Positions 40,401-47,106 of a DNA stretch of 51,066 nt are shown here, in pieces. Within the stretch, counting starts at the first letter, position 1; each line of letters begins with the position of its first letter. The stretch is from Chthoniobacterales bacterium. GTDB taxonomy: Bacteria; Verrucomicrobiota; Verrucomicrobiia; Chthoniobacterales; JAATET01. A program made the position numbers and the translations under genes. The stretch covers positions 1 to 51,066 of the forward strand of contig JAATET010000032.1 in the NCBI GenBank assembly GCA_015655545.1, given 5' to 3'. The notes below the pieces were generated by a model that had not been told where the DNA came from, did not search any database, and saw only the letters and a list, made by a program, of their open reading frames with translations.

Positions 40401-40903
40401 TCGGCGTTGTTATCCGTGGCGATGATTTCGCGATTGGTTCCCGTCAGTGCCGGCAGGTTGATCATCGCTTCGAGCGTGAAGGAATTCCCTGTTCCCATGA
40501 AGGACCCAAGAGTTACAAGATCGGGATTCACCGGAGTGCCAACAATCCCCGCCGGCACGAAAACTCCATCGCCGTTCACATCGACGCCGAGGGCGAGAGT
40601 CGTTGTGGAAACGTTCGCGGCGCTCCCGAATCCGGCGTATGCGGCCGAACCGAGGACGGCGGTCGAGACCGGTTGAGCAACGTTGTTCGCGATCGCGGCC
40701 CCGTTATGCGCGATGGCATTGTTCGTCCCGGTGCCGAAATTTACCGCCACAGATCCTCCCGCGGCTTCATTGAGATGATACAAGTAAACGGTATTCGCGT
40801 CTGCGGCGTAGGGAGCGACAGCTACGCTGGAATGACTGATCAAAAAAGCGAGCCCGATGCCGAGAAAGGCGCCGCGAGTGGAGCGGTTAAGGAGAGTTTT
40901 CAT
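37490..40903 (-). CDS. Secreted multidomain glycoside hydrolase, GH78 (alpha-L-rhamnosidase-like) with LamG domain
   Basis: 1137-residue predicted exported enzyme for plant- or microbe-derived rhamnose-containing polysaccharide. Signal peptide ~1-30 ([20 protein letters not shown]). LamG/concanavalin-like domain ~35-290 ([29 protein letters not shown]). Fn3-like segment ~297-405 with [9 protein letters not shown]. GH78 region ~440-985, including the conserved [22 protein letters not shown] block, [11 protein letters not shown], and [31 protein letters not shown]; the C-terminal beta domain follows ([12 protein letters not shown]). A Thr-Pro linker (~1013-1045) leads to a ~75-residue terminal domain ([20 protein letters not shown]). 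The start codon is preceded by a run of nine C on the coding strand and no Shine-Dalgarno. Base composition looks milder in GC than neighbours, possibly acquired. Confidence 0.87.
   Translation of the reverse strand: [1137 protein letters not shown]
37797..37893. repeat. 12-bp tandem repeat encoding a Thr-Pro linker
   Basis: About eight copies of a 12-bp unit (plus-strand form GTGTGGGAGTCG with C/T and A/G variation) encode (Thr-Pro)n in the GH78 protein, separating the catalytic part from the C-terminal domain. A unit length that is a multiple of three lets copy number change without frameshift. Confidence 0.9.
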
Positions 40904-40908
40904 CGGCA

Positions 40909-40917
40909 GGGGGGGGG
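40909..40917. repeat. Nine-base homopolymer (G9 plus strand / C9 coding strand) before the GH78 start
   Basis: The run lies 5-13 nt upstream of the GH78 ATG (40903), exactly where a Shine-Dalgarno sequence would be expected. It is the longest homopolymer I noticed in the window. Slippage here would alter leader length but not reading frame. Confidence 0.75.
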
Positions 40918-40935
40918 ACGATCATAGAATTATCA

Positions 40936-40949
40936 GGCGTTACAACGCC
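40936..40949. promoter_or_regulatory. Candidate operator: inverted repeat GGCGTTACAACGCC upstream of GH78
   Basis: Two perfect 6-nt half-sites, GGCGTT and AACGCC, separated by AC, lie 32 bp upstream of the GH78 start codon. Size and symmetry fit a dimeric helix-turn-helix repressor site, for example LacI- or GntR-like control of a carbohydrate enzyme. No regulator gene is adjacent, so this is inference from symmetry and position only. Confidence 0.35.
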
Positions 40950-41342
40950 AGGATTTTTATGAGTGTCGAAATCCAGTGGCATCATACAGGTAGATAGTGT
41001 TGATTCGGCCCCAATGGTTAGGTGTGACGCCGGCGCAGATTTGATGGCGGCTTGTGTTTACCGGACGAGAAGCAGGCGTCACGTCGGTAGCTGGGCAAGA
41101 GAACTAAATTTCACATGCGCGTCGCGCAAGTTGGGATGCCACTTCAATTAGCCGCGCGGCAAGGAGCTGGCGATGGATGGGAACTGGCCGCGACCTCGCT
41201 TGCGGCGGAATTCTCGGCTCAGTGCCAGGATAAGGGTGGCGATAGTTTTCGTGCGATCGATGTCTGCCTCCTTCGCCGCACTTCGAAATCGGAGCTTGAC
41301 TGCGACGTTCCAGATATGCGGTTTCCGCGACTGGCTTGTAGC

Positions 41343-42458
41343 TCAGGTTCCCAGGAGCAAGCGCATCGGGTTCTCGATGCAGTCCTTCACGCGCACGAGG
41401 AACGTGACCGCTTCCTTGCCGTCCACGACGCGGTGGTCGTAGCTGAGCGCGAGATACATCATCGGACGGATGACGACCTGGCCGTTCACGGCGATGGGGC
41501 GGTCCTGCGTCTTGTGCATGCCGAGGATGCCGCTCTGGGGCGGGTTCAGGATCGGCGTGCTCATGAGCGAGCCGTAGACGCCGCCGTTCGAGACGGTGAA
41601 GACGCCGCCTTGCAAATCTTCGAGGCCGATTTTTCCTTCGCGCGCTTTCACGGCGTAGTCGGCGAGGTCTTTCTCGATCTCGGCGAAGGACTTCTGATCC
41701 GCGTCGCGGACGACGGGAACCATGAGGCCCTTCTCGGTGCCGACGGCCACGCCGATGTCGTAAAAGTGATTCGTGATTTGTTCCTCGCCATCGAGGCGGG
41801 AGTTGACCGAAGGGATGGCCTTGAGCGCGTCGACGCTCGCCTTGATGAAGAACGACATGAAGCCGAGCTTGATGCCGTGACGCTTCTGGAAGTCTTCCTG
41901 CATGTCCTTGCGGAGCTTGATCACGGCGCTCATGTCGCACTCGTTGAACGTCGTGAGGATGGCGGCGTTGTGCTGCGCGGCGACGAGCTGGGTCGCGATC
42001 TTGCGGCGGAGCGGGGAAAGCTTTTTGCGCGTGGTGCGCGAGCCGTCGGAAGGCTGGTGACTGGTGACTGGTGATTGGTGACTGGGTTCGGGCGCAGGAG
42101 CGGACTTTTCCTCCGCGGCGGGGGCGGCCTTTACCTCGGCAACAGGCGGGCTTGCCACGGCGGAGGCGGGCTCTTCCTTTTTGGCCTTCGCGGCTTTTTT
42201 GGGAGCAGGCTCCGCAGCGGCGGCGCCGGCTTCGATCGTCGCGACGACCTGGCCGATCTTCACTTCCTCGCCTTCGGCGACCTGAATTTTCAACGTGCCG
42301 GACTCGGTGGCGTTGATCTCGGTCGAAACCTTGTCGGTTTCGAGGGTGTAGAGGATGTCTCCGGAGGCGACGGCTTCGCCGTCCTTTTTATGCCAGATGG
42401 AGAGGAGGCCGGAGGTGATGGATTCGCCGACGGCGGGGACTTTGACTTCGATGCTCAT
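41343..42458 (-). CDS. sucB: Dihydrolipoyl succinyltransferase, E2 of 2-oxoglutarate dehydrogenase
   Basis: E2 core of the 2-oxoglutarate dehydrogenase complex (TCA cycle), 371 residues. Lipoyl domain ~1-77 with the attachment Lys in [10 protein letters not shown]; an Ala/Pro/Lys-rich linker; then the catalytic domain with [65 protein letters not shown] and the active-site [15 protein letters not shown] (His and Asp). The linker contains the sequence [11 protein letters not shown], encoded by a heptanucleotide repeat tract (42054-42086), and I do not see an obvious peripheral-subunit-binding domain between linker and catalytic domain. It follows sucA after an 18-bp gap. E3 (lpd) is not in the window. 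Confidence 0.94.
   Translation of the reverse strand: MSIEVKVPAVGESITSGLLSIWHKKDGEAVASGDILYTLETDKVSTEINATESGTLKIQVAEGEEVKIGQVVATIEAGAAAAEPAPKKAAKAKKEEPASAVASPPVAEVKAAPAAEEKSAPAPEPSHQSPVTSHQPSDGSRTTRKKLSPLRRKIATQLVAAQHNAAILTTFNECDMSAVIKLRKDMQEDFQKRHGIKLGFMSFFIKASVDALKAIPSVNSRLDGEEQITNHFYDIGVAVGTEKGLMVPVVRDADQKSFAEIEKDLADYAVKAREGKIGLEDLQGGVFTVSNGGVYGSLMSTPILNPPQSGILGMHKTQDRPIAVNGQVVIRPMMYLALSYDHRVVDGKEAVTFLVRVKDCIENPMRLLLGT
42054..42086. repeat. Heptanucleotide tandem repeat inside sucB
   Basis: Four complete 7-mers of consensus CTGGTGA (one TTGGTGA) followed by a partial unit. The tract is in the interdomain linker of the E2 protein; 28 bp of repeat is not a multiple of three, yet the reading frame is intact, so flanking sequence must compensate. 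The encoded residues [11 protein letters not shown] are unlike the Ala-Pro-Lys composition on either side. Confidence 0.8.
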
Positions 42459-42476
42459 GCGCGAGGGTCGGCAGTG

Positions 42477-45293
42477 TTACAGTGTGAAAGCATCCTTGAC
42501 CAGCTTCGCCTGCTGTTGCTTGTGCACGGTGACGGAGCCGGCGGCGGTGCTGGCGGAAGGAACGCGGCCCGCATACTTGAGCGGACGCTCGAGGAGGTCG
42601 GCGAGCTGGTAGGCGAGGAAGAACCAGGCGCCCATGTTTTGCGGCTCCTCCTGGCACCAGACGACGGACTTTGCCTTCGTGTAGGGCTTGTAGATGCGCT
42701 TCAATTTTTCGCCATAGAGCGGGTAGAGCTGCTCGATGCGAATGATCGCCGTGTCGCCGAGGCCGTTCTGCGCGCGGTAGTTTTGGAGATCGTAGTAGAC
42801 CTTGCCGGAGCAGAGGATGACGCGCTCGACTTTCTTCGGATCGGGCTTCGACGGGTCGTCGAGGATTTCGTAGAAGCGCGAGTTTGTGAAGTCTTCGGCC
42901 TTGGAGACGGCGGCCTCGGCGCGCAGCAGGCTCTTCGGCGTCATGATGACGAGCGGCTTGCGGTAGCCGCGATGGATCTGGCGGCGCAGCACGTGGAAAT
43001 ATTGCGCGGGCGTCGTGAGGTTGCAGACCTGCATGTTTTCCTCGGCGCAGAGCTGGAGGAATCGCTCGAGGCGGGCGCTGGAATGCTCGGGCCCCTGGCC
43101 TTCGTAGCCGTGCGGGAGGAGCATCACGATGGAGCTGGGGCGCTGCCATTTCGATTCCGCCGAGGCGATGAATTGATCGATGATGATTTGCGCGCCGTTC
43201 ACGAAATCGCCGAACTGGGCTTCCCACATGCAGAGCATGGAAGGGAAATCCATCGAGTAGCCGTAGTCGAAGCCGAGGACGGCGTATTCGGAGAGCGGGC
43301 TGTTGTAGACGCAGAGCTTGGCTTGTTCGGCGCCGAGGTTGTTCAGCGGGATATAGCGCTCGCGGGTCGTCTCGTCGTAGATGACGCTGAGGCGCTGGCT
43401 GAAGGTGCCGCGTCGGCTGTCCTGGCCGGAGAGGCGCACGGGAGTTTTTTCGAGCAGGAGCGAACCGAGCGCGAGCGCCTCGGCGTAGGACCAATCGTAG
43501 GGACCGCCGTCCTGCCAGACTTTCTTGCGGCGTTCGAGCAGGATGCGCTTGAGCTTCGTGAGCACGCGGAAATTCTCGGGCACCGTGGTGAGCGCGGCGG
43601 CGAGCTGTTCGAGGGTCGCGCCGGTGATGGCGGTGTTGATCGGCTCGTGCGAATAGGGCGGCTGGAAAATAGCGGTCGAACCGGCGAGCTCGCGCTTTTC
43701 GTCGGAGGGAGTTTTCGGAGCGGAGCCGTTTTGCTTCGCCTTGACCTCGGCGAGGGCGGTTTCGAGTTCCGCGAGCGTCTCGGACTTGATCGCGGCGACC
43801 TCATCGTCGGAGACCGCGCCGAGCTTATGGATTTCTTCCGTGAAAATGTCGCTGAGCAGCGGATGGGTGCTGATCTGCCTGTAAAGATCGGGCTGCGTGA
43901 AGGCCGGTTCGTCGAGCTCATTGTGGCCGTTGCGGCGGTAGCAATAGATGTCGATGACGACATCGCGGCCGAATTCCTGCCGATACTCAGTCGCGAATTC
44001 CGCGGCCTGAATGGCGGCGAGCGGATCCTCGCCGTTCACGTGGAAAATCGGCGCCTCGATCATCTTTGCGATGTCGGTGCAATATTCCGTCGAGCGGCCG
44101 TCCTTCGGCAGCGTCGTGAAGCCGATCTGGTTGTTGACGACGATGTGGACGGTGCCGCCGGTGCTGTAGCCGGGGAGCTGCGAGAGATTGAAGACTTCGG
44201 CCACGACGCCCTGTCCGATGAAGGCCGCATCGCCATGGACGAGGAGGGGCAGGACTTTTTTGCGAGTTTCGGTATCGCCAAGGATGCGCTGGCGGGCGCG
44301 CGCCTTGCCCTCGACGACAGGATCCACGGCCTCGAGGTGGCTCGGGTTCGCCGCGAGATGGATATCGACGTCCCAATTTTCCGCGGGATGGCGCGTGGTC
44401 TGGTAGCCGAGGTGGTATTTCACGTCGCCGCTGCCCGCGACGGAATCGGGGACGTAGTTTTCGGAGAATTCGTTGAAGACGAGGCCGAGCGGCTTGTGGA
44501 GGAAGTTGGCCAGGACGTTGAGGCGGCCGCGGTGCGCCATGCCCATGACGATTTCCTTGATGCCGTGCTTCGGACAGGATTTCAGGACGGCTTCCAGAGC
44601 GACGATCAGGGCTTCGCCGCCCTCGAGCGAGAAGCGCTTGTTGCCCTGGTATTTCGTATGGAGAAAGCGCTCGAATTCCTCGGCCTTCACGAGCTTGCGG
44701 AGGACGTCTTTTTGGACCGGTCCATCATGCTTCACCCAATCGCTGCGGTTCTCGAGCCGGTCGCGCACCCAGTTGCGGATGCGGGGATTCTGGATGTGCA
44801 TGAACTCGGCGCCGATGGTGTCCGAGTAGATATTCTCGAGGTCCGCGATCATCTCGCGGAGCTTCATTTTCCGGCCGTCGCGGAAGAAACGCGAGGAAAC
44901 CATGGTGTCGAGGTCCGCCTCGGTGAAGCCCATTTCCTTGAGCGTGAGGAGCGGATTTTCGCGGGGCTTGTCGTGGAGCGGATCGAGCTTCGCGATGGAG
45001 TGGCCGAGCGTGCGATAGGCGTAGACGAGGCCTTCGATGCGGGTCTCGAAACTGGTGTTCGCGATGCCGGTGCCGGTGAGATTGTCGGCGGTGGAAGGAA
45101 CGGCGTCGCTAAAAGGAACGGCGTCGCCGTTGGGCGCGGAGGCTCCGTTTTTCTGCGGCTTGGCGCAGCCGAGCTCGAAGCCCTCGAAGAATGCGGTCCA
45201 ATCGGCTCCGACGGATTGAGGATCCTTGCGCCAGAGTTCGTAGTTGTCGTCGATCAGCGCCTCGTTCCAACGGGCGGTAAAAGAACTGTTCAT
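42477..45293 (-). CDS. sucA: 2-oxoglutarate dehydrogenase E1 component
   Basis: Thiamine-diphosphate-dependent decarboxylase of the TCA-cycle 2-oxoglutarate dehydrogenase complex, 938 residues, the usual length. The N-terminal E2-binding helix (NEALIDDNYELWRKDPQSVGADWTAFFEGFE) is present; VYAYRTLGHSIAKLDPL, then GMAHRGRLNVLANFL, SGDVKYHLG, HGDAAFIGQGVVAEVFNLSQL and HIVVNNQIGFTT (ThDP/Mg site) follow, and the transketolase-like C-terminal half has GHNELDEPAFTQP, ILLPHGYEGQGPEHSSAR-type sequence (here VMLLPHGYEGQGPEHSSAR) and VVWCQEEPQNMGAW. sucB follows 18 bp downstream. A 9-bp stem-loop lies in its upstream gap. Confidence 0.96.
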   Translation of the reverse strand: MNSSFTARWNEALIDDNYELWRKDPQSVGADWTAFFEGFELGCAKPQKNGASAPNGDAVPFSDAVPSTADNLTGTGIANTSFETRIEGLVYAYRTLGHSIAKLDPLHDKPRENPLLTLKEMGFTEADLDTMVSSRFFRDGRKMKLREMIADLENIYSDTIGAEFMHIQNPRIRNWVRDRLENRSDWVKHDGPVQKDVLRKLVKAEEFERFLHTKYQGNKRFSLEGGEALIVALEAVLKSCPKHGIKEIVMGMAHRGRLNVLANFLHKPLGLVFNEFSENYVPDSVAGSGDVKYHLGYQTTRHPAENWDVDIHLAANPSHLEAVDPVVEGKARARQRILGDTETRKKVLPLLVHGDAAFIGQGVVAEVFNLSQLPGYSTGGTVHIVVNNQIGFTTLPKDGRSTEYCTDIAKMIEAPIFHVNGEDPLAAIQAAEFATEYRQEFGRDVVIDIYCYRRNGHNELDEPAFTQPDLYRQISTHPLLSDIFTEEIHKLGAVSDDEVAAIKSETLAELETALAEVKAKQNGSAPKTPSDEKRELAGSTAIFQPPYSHEPINTAITGATLEQLAAALTTVPENFRVLTKLKRILLERRKKVWQDGGPYDWSYAEALALGSLLLEKTPVRLSGQDSRRGTFSQRLSVIYDETTRERYIPLNNLGAEQAKLCVYNSPLSEYAVLGFDYGYSMDFPSMLCMWEAQFGDFVNGAQIIIDQFIASAESKWQRPSSIVMLLPHGYEGQGPEHSSARLERFLQLCAEENMQVCNLTTPAQYFHVLRRQIHRGYRKPLVIMTPKSLLRAEAAVSKAEDFTNSRFYEILDDPSKPDPKKVERVILCSGKVYYDLQNYRAQNGLGDTAIIRIEQLYPLYGEKLKRIYKPYTKAKSVVWCQEEPQNMGAWFFLAYQLADLLERPLKYAGRVPSASTAAGSVTVHKQQQAKLVKDAFTL

Positions 45294-45321
45294 TTAGAAA
45301 TATAGGATGTGCGAGAGAGAG

Positions 45322-45347
45322 CAACCCCGGCTGATTGACCGGGGTTG
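45322..45347. terminator. Perfect 9-bp stem-loop upstream of sucA
   Basis: CAACCCCGG at 45322-45330 and CCGGGGTTG at 45339-45347 form a GC-rich stem around an 8-nt loop. On the minus strand it is followed by a CT-rich stretch rather than a U-run and lies 29-54 nt before the sucA start codon, in the gap after the 471-residue gene. It may terminate that operon imperfectly or act in the sucA leader. Confidence 0.45.
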
Positions 45348-45453
45348 TGGTTGGTAATGTGGGGCAAACTGTCCCCGGGAGCAAGTGAGGATTGGGATTC
45401 TGCGGTCCGGAAAATTCTGGGGGTACTCGATTTCCATGCGCACTTACGACCGA

Positions 45454-46869
45454 TCACAGACTGCGAGTCCAGGTCCAGGCTTTGCCCTCGCTCCACCCCG
45501 CACTGGTCAGGACAAAGCCGGTCGGTTTGCGTTCGTAAACGAGAGGCGCTCCGGTGACGGGGTCATTCGGGATTGCCGGCAGGAACTCGGGAATGAGCGC
45601 GGCGGGCTTGTCGGGATAGGCGCCGTTCTTGAATCGATAGCGCTCGAGCGCGCAGGCGACGAGAGCCTGGCTGAGATAAGTCTGGATCTGGGAAAAAATG
45701 CGGGCGTCTTCCGCGAGGTCTTTCAAGCGCTCGCCGGCCGACGGGGGCAACGCGGCGGTATCCGGCACGAGTGCGGCGGGCAGAAGGGGAGAGGCGGTGA
45801 GTGCGTCGAGGAAATGCTGGATGGCCTGGTTGACCGCCACCTGCCGCGCCCGCAGCGCCCGGATGTCGAGGCCGGCGAGATCGGTCCCGAGCCAGGCCTG
45901 CGCCGCATCGATGGCTCCCGGCTTCTGGCCGGAAAGCGCCGCGTGGATCATCGTGTTCAACTCCGCGCGTTCGCCGCGCAGCGCCCAGGCGAAATCCGAG
46001 AGCAGACGCGCGCGATCCAGCGCCTCGGTAAAGCGCGCGAGCTGGTCATCAGTCCACGCTCCCCAGTCTATGCCGACTCGCACGCAGCCGGCGAAAAGGC
46101 CGAGCAAAAGCCGCCGCATGCGCTGCGAGGAGAGGAATGGCTCCGTCGCGATCGAGTCCGCGAGCCGCCCGATGAGCAGCAAATCCGTCGAGGCGCCGTC
46201 GCCATCGACGGTGGAAAGTTGCGCGATGGCGCGGATGGCGAGCCAGTCGCCGAGCGTTTCGAGATAATGCAGATGCGGCAGCTTCGGAAACGGCTGCGCG
46301 TAGTCGGCGGAAAAGCGCGCGGCGGGACGATCCGCGGCCTCGGCCAGCGGCGTGAAGTCGAGTCCGAGCGAGCGCATGCCGGAGCGCACACGGTCGCCGG
46401 CGAGGAGAAATTCCGTCTTCGCGCGCAGCAGGCCGGCGCTCTGCATGGCGTTCGCGATCGCGTCGAGGCTGGCGCCGTTGCCCTTCGTCGCGGCGGCGAG
46501 GAGACCGGCGACGTCCAGACCCTGGCCCGGATTCACCGCGCGTTGGAGTAGCGGACTGGATGGGGCGTCCTCGGCGAGACCGGCGAAGACGTCCGCCTCG
46601 AAGAAATTCTGTTCCGGCGGCACGTCGGCGGGCTTCATCTCGGCAAAGTAGAGAGGCTCGCCCTGCTTCTTGAGCGCGTCGGAGAGCTTGAGCCACTCGG
46701 CGTGCGTGTCGCGGCCGAACCCGCCATGCAGCACGCCGTAGAGCGCAAGCGCGACGGCGCTGAGCAGGCCGAAGACGACGACGAACCAGACGAACCAGCT
46801 CGAGCGATCGCGACGGGGGGATGTGCTCCTCCCCGACGGATTCAGGCGTGGCATTTCGGACTCGGACAT
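45454..46869 (-). CDS. Membrane-anchored protein of unknown function (paralogue of the upstream 522-residue protein)
   Basis: 471 residues. A basic cytoplasmic tail (PSGRSTSPRRDRSS) precedes one membrane helix (WFVWFVVVFGLLSAVALALYGVL, ~24-46); the remainder is extracytoplasmic and largely helical. Blocks shared with the protein at 47107-48675 show common ancestry: EWLKLSDALKKQGEPLYFAEMKPADVPPEQNFF matches EWARTKADLLARGEKLSLVELAPPLIPDDQNFF, and near the C-terminus ALERYRFKNGAYPDKPAALIPEFLP matches ALERHWLRDNSYPESLRALVPSLLP. I do not recognise a named family or catalytic motif. It lies last in the ECF sigma operon, so a cell-envelope or sensing role is possible. Confidence 0.75.
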   Translation of the reverse strand: MSESEMPRLNPSGRSTSPRRDRSSWFVWFVVVFGLLSAVALALYGVLHGGFGRDTHAEWLKLSDALKKQGEPLYFAEMKPADVPPEQNFFEADVFAGLAEDAPSSPLLQRAVNPGQGLDVAGLLAAATKGNGASLDAIANAMQSAGLLRAKTEFLLAGDRVRSGMRSLGLDFTPLAEAADRPAARFSADYAQPFPKLPHLHYLETLGDWLAIRAIAQLSTVDGDGASTDLLLIGRLADSIATEPFLSSQRMRRLLLGLFAGCVRVGIDWGAWTDDQLARFTEALDRARLLSDFAWALRGERAELNTMIHAALSGQKPGAIDAAQAWLGTDLAGLDIRALRARQVAVNQAIQHFLDALTASPLLPAALVPDTAALPPSAGERLKDLAEDARIFSQIQTYLSQALVACALERYRFKNGAYPDKPAALIPEFLPAIPNDPVTGAPLVYERKPTGFVLTSAGWSEGKAWTWTRSL

Positions 46870-47096
46870 CGCCGTGAAGACTCCGGCGTTTTTTCTCGGG
46901 GAGCAATCGTTTTGCGTGCAATCCGGCGGTTTGCGTTACCGGGGAGAGACAGGGGCCATCCGCAGCGTGCAGTTCCGGCGCGTAGCGGCGGAATGCCGGC
47001 ATATCCTCCGTCGGATGCAAGCACGTCCTTGAATTCGACAATGCTGAAAGCCCATGTGCCGATTGCCAACATCCAGCGGAAGATGCGGAGTTTCAT
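46842..47096 (-). CDS. Possible small protein with N-terminal hydrophobic segment
   Basis: An 84-codon frame starts at ATG 47096 (MKLRIFRWMLAIGTWAFSIVE) just 10 bp after the stop of the 522-residue gene and ends inside the first codons of the next gene, overlapping it by 28 bp. The N-terminus resembles a short signal peptide or membrane anchor; the rest is Arg/Pro-rich and not recognisable. It fills an otherwise unexplained 237-bp gap inside the operon, but there is no homology I can name, so it may not be a gene. Confidence 0.3.
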   Translation of the reverse strand: MKLRIFRWMLAIGTWAFSIVEFKDVLASDGGYAGIPPLRAGTARCGWPLSLPGNANRRIARKTIAPREKTPESSRRCPSPKCHA

Positions 47097-47106
47097 GGCG
47101 TGAAGG

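Larger units (their letters stand above)
40904..41342. other. 439-bp gene-free stretch upstream of the GH78 gene
   Basis: No convincing gene. Short open frames exist on both strands, but none has recognisable domains or a Shine-Dalgarno, and the plus-strand ones run into antisense of sucB. Next to the GH78 start are a nine-G run and the inverted repeat GGCGTTACAACGCC (described separately). The part from about 41110 to 41340 is GC-rich and protein-like in composition on the minus strand, so it could be a decayed gene fragment, but I cannot identify a parent family. Confidence 0.5.

Noticed and set aside
41115-41342. Small genes in the gene-free stretch next to sucB
   Set aside because: Frames on both strands are short or run into sucB antisense; no domain, signal peptide or Shine-Dalgarno is seen.
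41335-41360. tRNA-like D-arm sequence (GTAGCTCAGGTTCC)
   Set aside because: It is the reverse-strand end of sucB; there is no acceptor stem, anticodon loop or T-arm around it.
42075-45305. Very long open frame on the plus strand (over 1000 codons) opposite sucA and sucB
   Set aside because: It mirrors the real genes exactly, has Asp/Glu/Arg-rich antisense composition, no Shine-Dalgarno and no domain. Long antisense frames are expected in GC-rich coding DNA; many others here were dismissed likewise.
46870-46894. Intrinsic terminator (CGCCG...CGGCG followed by six T)
   Set aside because: It has terminator shape only on the plus strand, where no gene ends; the flanking genes are all on the minus strand and the stem is just 5 bp.
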